From NCBI RefSeq assembly GCF_900089455.2, contig NZ_LT907988.1:2170001-2234000 (forward strand): a stretch of 64,000 nucleotides of DNA, given 5' to 3'. The notes below the pieces were generated by a model, which did no database searches, was not told the origin of the DNA, and saw nothing but the letters and a program-made list of their open reading frames with translations. Below are positions 62,103 to 64,000 of this stretch, piece by piece; position 1 is the stretch's first letter; the number at the start of each line of letters is the position of its first letter. Both the position numbers and the translations under genes were made by a program. The DNA comes from Orrella dioscoreae (GTDB lineage: Bacteria; Pseudomonadota; Gammaproteobacteria; Burkholderiales; Burkholderiaceae_B).

Positions 62103-64000
62103 ATGCCCCTCATCGATCCCGAGAACATCCCCACCAATGCTTCTGGCAACACGACCTTCAATGAGATCGTGGCACGCGCGCAGGCTCGCCGCGGCTTCCT
62201 CAAAACCGGCCTGGGCCTTGGGGCTGTCGGCTTCTTCGGCATGGGACTGAGCGCCTGTAGCAGCAGCGACAATGACGACGCGCCGGCGCCTGGCGAAGAG
62301 CCGCCCGAAACCCCCACGCCCGATGCGCCCCTGCTGGGCTTCCAGGCCATCCCCGCCAGCACGGGCGACGACATCGTCGTGCCCGCCGGCTATCGCTCCG
62401 CCGTGTTCTGTCGCTGGGGCGATCCGCTGGTGAATGCGGCTGCCGCCTGGAAAACCGACGCCACCAATACCGCTGCCGAGCAAACGCTGCAATTCGGCGA
62501 CAACCATGACGGCATGCACTTCTTCCCGCTGGACGGCGAGACCAGCACCGAAGGCCTGCTGGTGATGAACCACGAGTACCTGAACCCCGAGTTCTTCTAT
62601 CCGCCCACGGTGGTGCCGGGTGGCGCGGGCTGGGATCTCGAACAGATCCGCAAGGGCCAGCACGCCCATGGCGTGTCGGTCGCGCACGTGCGGCTGGTCG
62701 ACGGCAACTGGCAAGTGGTCATCCCCTCCACGTACAACCGCCGCATTCACCTGAATACGCCCATGCTGCTGACCGGCCCCGTGGCCGGCCACCCCCTGGT
62801 GCAGACGGCGGCCGACCCGACCGGCACGCTGTCCTTCGGCACGGTCAACAACTGCGGCAACGGCTACACCCTGTGGGGCACGTATCTGACCTGCGAAGAG
62901 AACTTCAATGGCTATTTCGGCACCACCACCGGCGCCGATGCGCGCGATGCCAGCCAGCGCCGCTACGGCCTGAGCGCCACCACCAGCGGCTATCGCTGGG
63001 AAGACCACGATACGCGTTTCGACTATGTCCAGACGCCGAACGAATCGAACCGCTTCGGCTGGATCGTCGAAATCGATCCCTTCGATTCGAACTCCACCCC
63101 CAAGAAGCGCACCGCGCTGGGTCGCATCAAGCACGAGAACGCCGCGCAGACCCTGGCCGCCGACAGCCGCGTCGTCGTCTACATGGGCGATGACCAGGCC
63201 AACGACTACATCTACAAGTTCGTGTCCGACGGCAAGTACGACGCCGCCACGCCGAACCTGAACCGCAACTTGCTGGAAACCGGCACGCTCTACGTTGCCG
63301 TGTTCGAGGAAGGCGCAGCCACGGGCGATATGATGGGCACCGGCCGCTGGATCCCGTTGCGCCTGGACACGCCGAAGACGGCGGGCGGCACGCTGGCCGA
63401 CGACTTCGCCGACATCGGCGAGCTGCTGGTCCACACCCGCCTGGCCGCCGACGCCGCGGGCGCCACGCCCATGGACCGTCCCGAGTGGGTCACGGTGCAT
63501 CCTCAGACGGGCGAGGTCTATTGCACCCTGACCAACAACAGCGGCCGCGCCGCCGGTGCGGAAGACGACGCCAACCCGCGTGCGAACAACGTCTACGGTC
63601 AGATCGTGCGTTGGCGCGAGACCGGCAACGATGCCGCCGCCCTGACCTTCGAATGGGACCTGTTCGTGCTGGCCGGCAACCCCAACGCGGGTGACGGCCT
63701 GGTGGCCGGCTCGGCCAACATCACGGCGGACAACACCTTCAACAGCCCGGACGGCCTGGCTTTCGACAAGTATGGCCGCCTCTGGATCCAGACCGACGGC
63801 AACTACTCCAACACCGGCCGCTATGCTGGCCAGGGCAACAACCAGATGCTGGTGGCCGATCCGCAAGCGGGCGCCGGCAATGGCGAGATCCGCCGTTTCC
63901 TGGTCGGCCCGTCGGGCTGCGAAATCACGGGCATCACGTGGACGCCGGATCACAAGTATGTCTTCGTGAACGTGCAGCACCCGGGCGAGTACGGCCAGCA
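62103..64000 (+). CDS. phoX: PhoX family alkaline phosphatase (3' end outside window)
   Basis: At least 632 residues, open to the window edge. Tat-type leader with RRGFLKTGLGLGAVGFFGMG (Arg pair at 29-30) ending in a lipobox-like LSAC (C52). Family blocks: FGDNHDGMHFFPL, LLVMNHEYLNPEFFYPP, GTVNNCGNGYTLWGTYLTCEENFNGYF, RFGWIVEIDPFD, KHENAAQTLAADSRVVVYMGDDQANDYIYKFV, and FNSPDGLAFDKYGRLWIQTDG. PhoX enzymes are Ca/Fe phosphomonoesterases exported folded by Tat and induced by phosphate shortage. Ribosome site GAAGGTG. No internal stop seen. Confidence 0.95.
   Translation, partial: MPLIDPENIPTNASGNTTFNEIVARAQARRGFLKTGLGLGAVGFFGMGLSACSSSDNDDAPAPGEEPPETPTPDAPLLGFQAIPASTGDDIVVPAGYRSAVFCRWGDPLVNAAAAWKTDATNTAAEQTLQFGDNHDGMHFFPLDGETSTEGLLVMNHEYLNPEFFYPPTVVPGGAGWDLEQIRKGQHAHGVSVAHVRLVDGNWQVVIPSTYNRRIHLNTPMLLTGPVAGHPLVQTAADPTGTLSFGTVNNCGNGYTLWGTYLTCEENFNGYFGTTTGADARDASQRRYGLSATTSGYRWEDHDTRFDYVQTPNESNRFGWIVEIDPFDSNSTPKKRTALGRIKHENAAQTLAADSRVVVYMGDDQANDYIYKFVSDGKYDAATPNLNRNLLETGTLYVAVFEEGAATGDMMGTGRWIPLRLDTPKTAGGTLADDFADIGELLVHTRLAADAAGATPMDRPEWVTVHPQTGEVYCTLTNNSGRAAGAEDDANPRANNVYGQIVRWRETGNDAAALTFEWDLFVLAGNPNAGDGLVAGSANITADNTFNSPDGLAFDKYGRLWIQTDGNYSNTGRYAGQGNNQMLVADPQAGAGNGEIRRFLVGPSGCEITGITWTPDHKYVFVNVQHPGEYGQ

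Overview
The window comes from a high-GC Gram-negative chromosome. Gene content and order (recX remnant, sucCD, TerC genes, hemCDXY, ppa, a BPSS1780-family membrane protein, a ParD-like/map pair) point to a betaproteobacterium, most likely Alcaligenaceae (Bordetella/Achromobacter group). This is inferred from gene content; no search was run. I saw no rRNA, tRNA, CRISPR array, integrase or transposase.

Layout. Positions 1-16200 are housekeeping: the 3' end of recX; divergent metR/metE with two candidate MetR boxes; a DUF2889 protein; sucCD with a clear terminator; two tandem TerC-family genes plus a 40-residue membrane peptide; hemC-hemD-hemX-hemY; ppa; a fumarylacetoacetate-hydrolase-family enzyme; a ProC-like reductase; and an FMN-binding split-barrel protein. 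Positions 16323-25490 are a compact Tad (tight adherence/Flp pilus) operon with ATGA-type overlaps: Flp prepilin, two TadE/TadG-like proteins, an unrecognised exported protein, CpaB, the secretin CpaC/RcpA, an FHA-CpaF/TadA fusion, TadB, TadC and a DUF192 protein. No TadZ, TadV or TadD is present. Positions 25582-31485 hold an exported kelch protein, a LysR regulator and a periplasmic molybdenum aldehyde oxidoreductase (paoABC type). Positions 31480-38187 are mixed: BPSS1780 membrane protein, thrB, a cold-shock gene, a small unknown, OmpW, a serine hydrolase, map with a ParD-like protein, and a DsbA-like isomerase.

Positions 38178-44036 are a ferric-siderophore uptake operon (TonB receptor, binding protein, two permeases, ATPase) behind a Fur-box-like palindrome. 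It is divergent from a two-component system at 44232-46468. A UPF0306/YhbP protein follows.

Positions 48037-59756 are a type II secretion locus: gspG-H-I-J-K-L-M-N-D-E-F on the minus strand and a short gspC on the plus strand, divided by a 360-bp control region with repeated TGTCA motifs. Next come an exported lipoprotein of the choice-of-anchor I type and a Tat-exported PhoX phosphatase running off the end. A Pho-box-like 7+4+7 repeat lies between those two genes, suggesting a phosphate-starvation secretion/phosphatase island.

The most unusual feature is the 951-bp imperfect inverted repeat at 47036-47986, in the 1.2-kb gap between gspF and the yhbP-like gene. Its two arms, each about 420 bp, carry matching hairpins whose stems differ in sequence but stay paired (compensatory changes).
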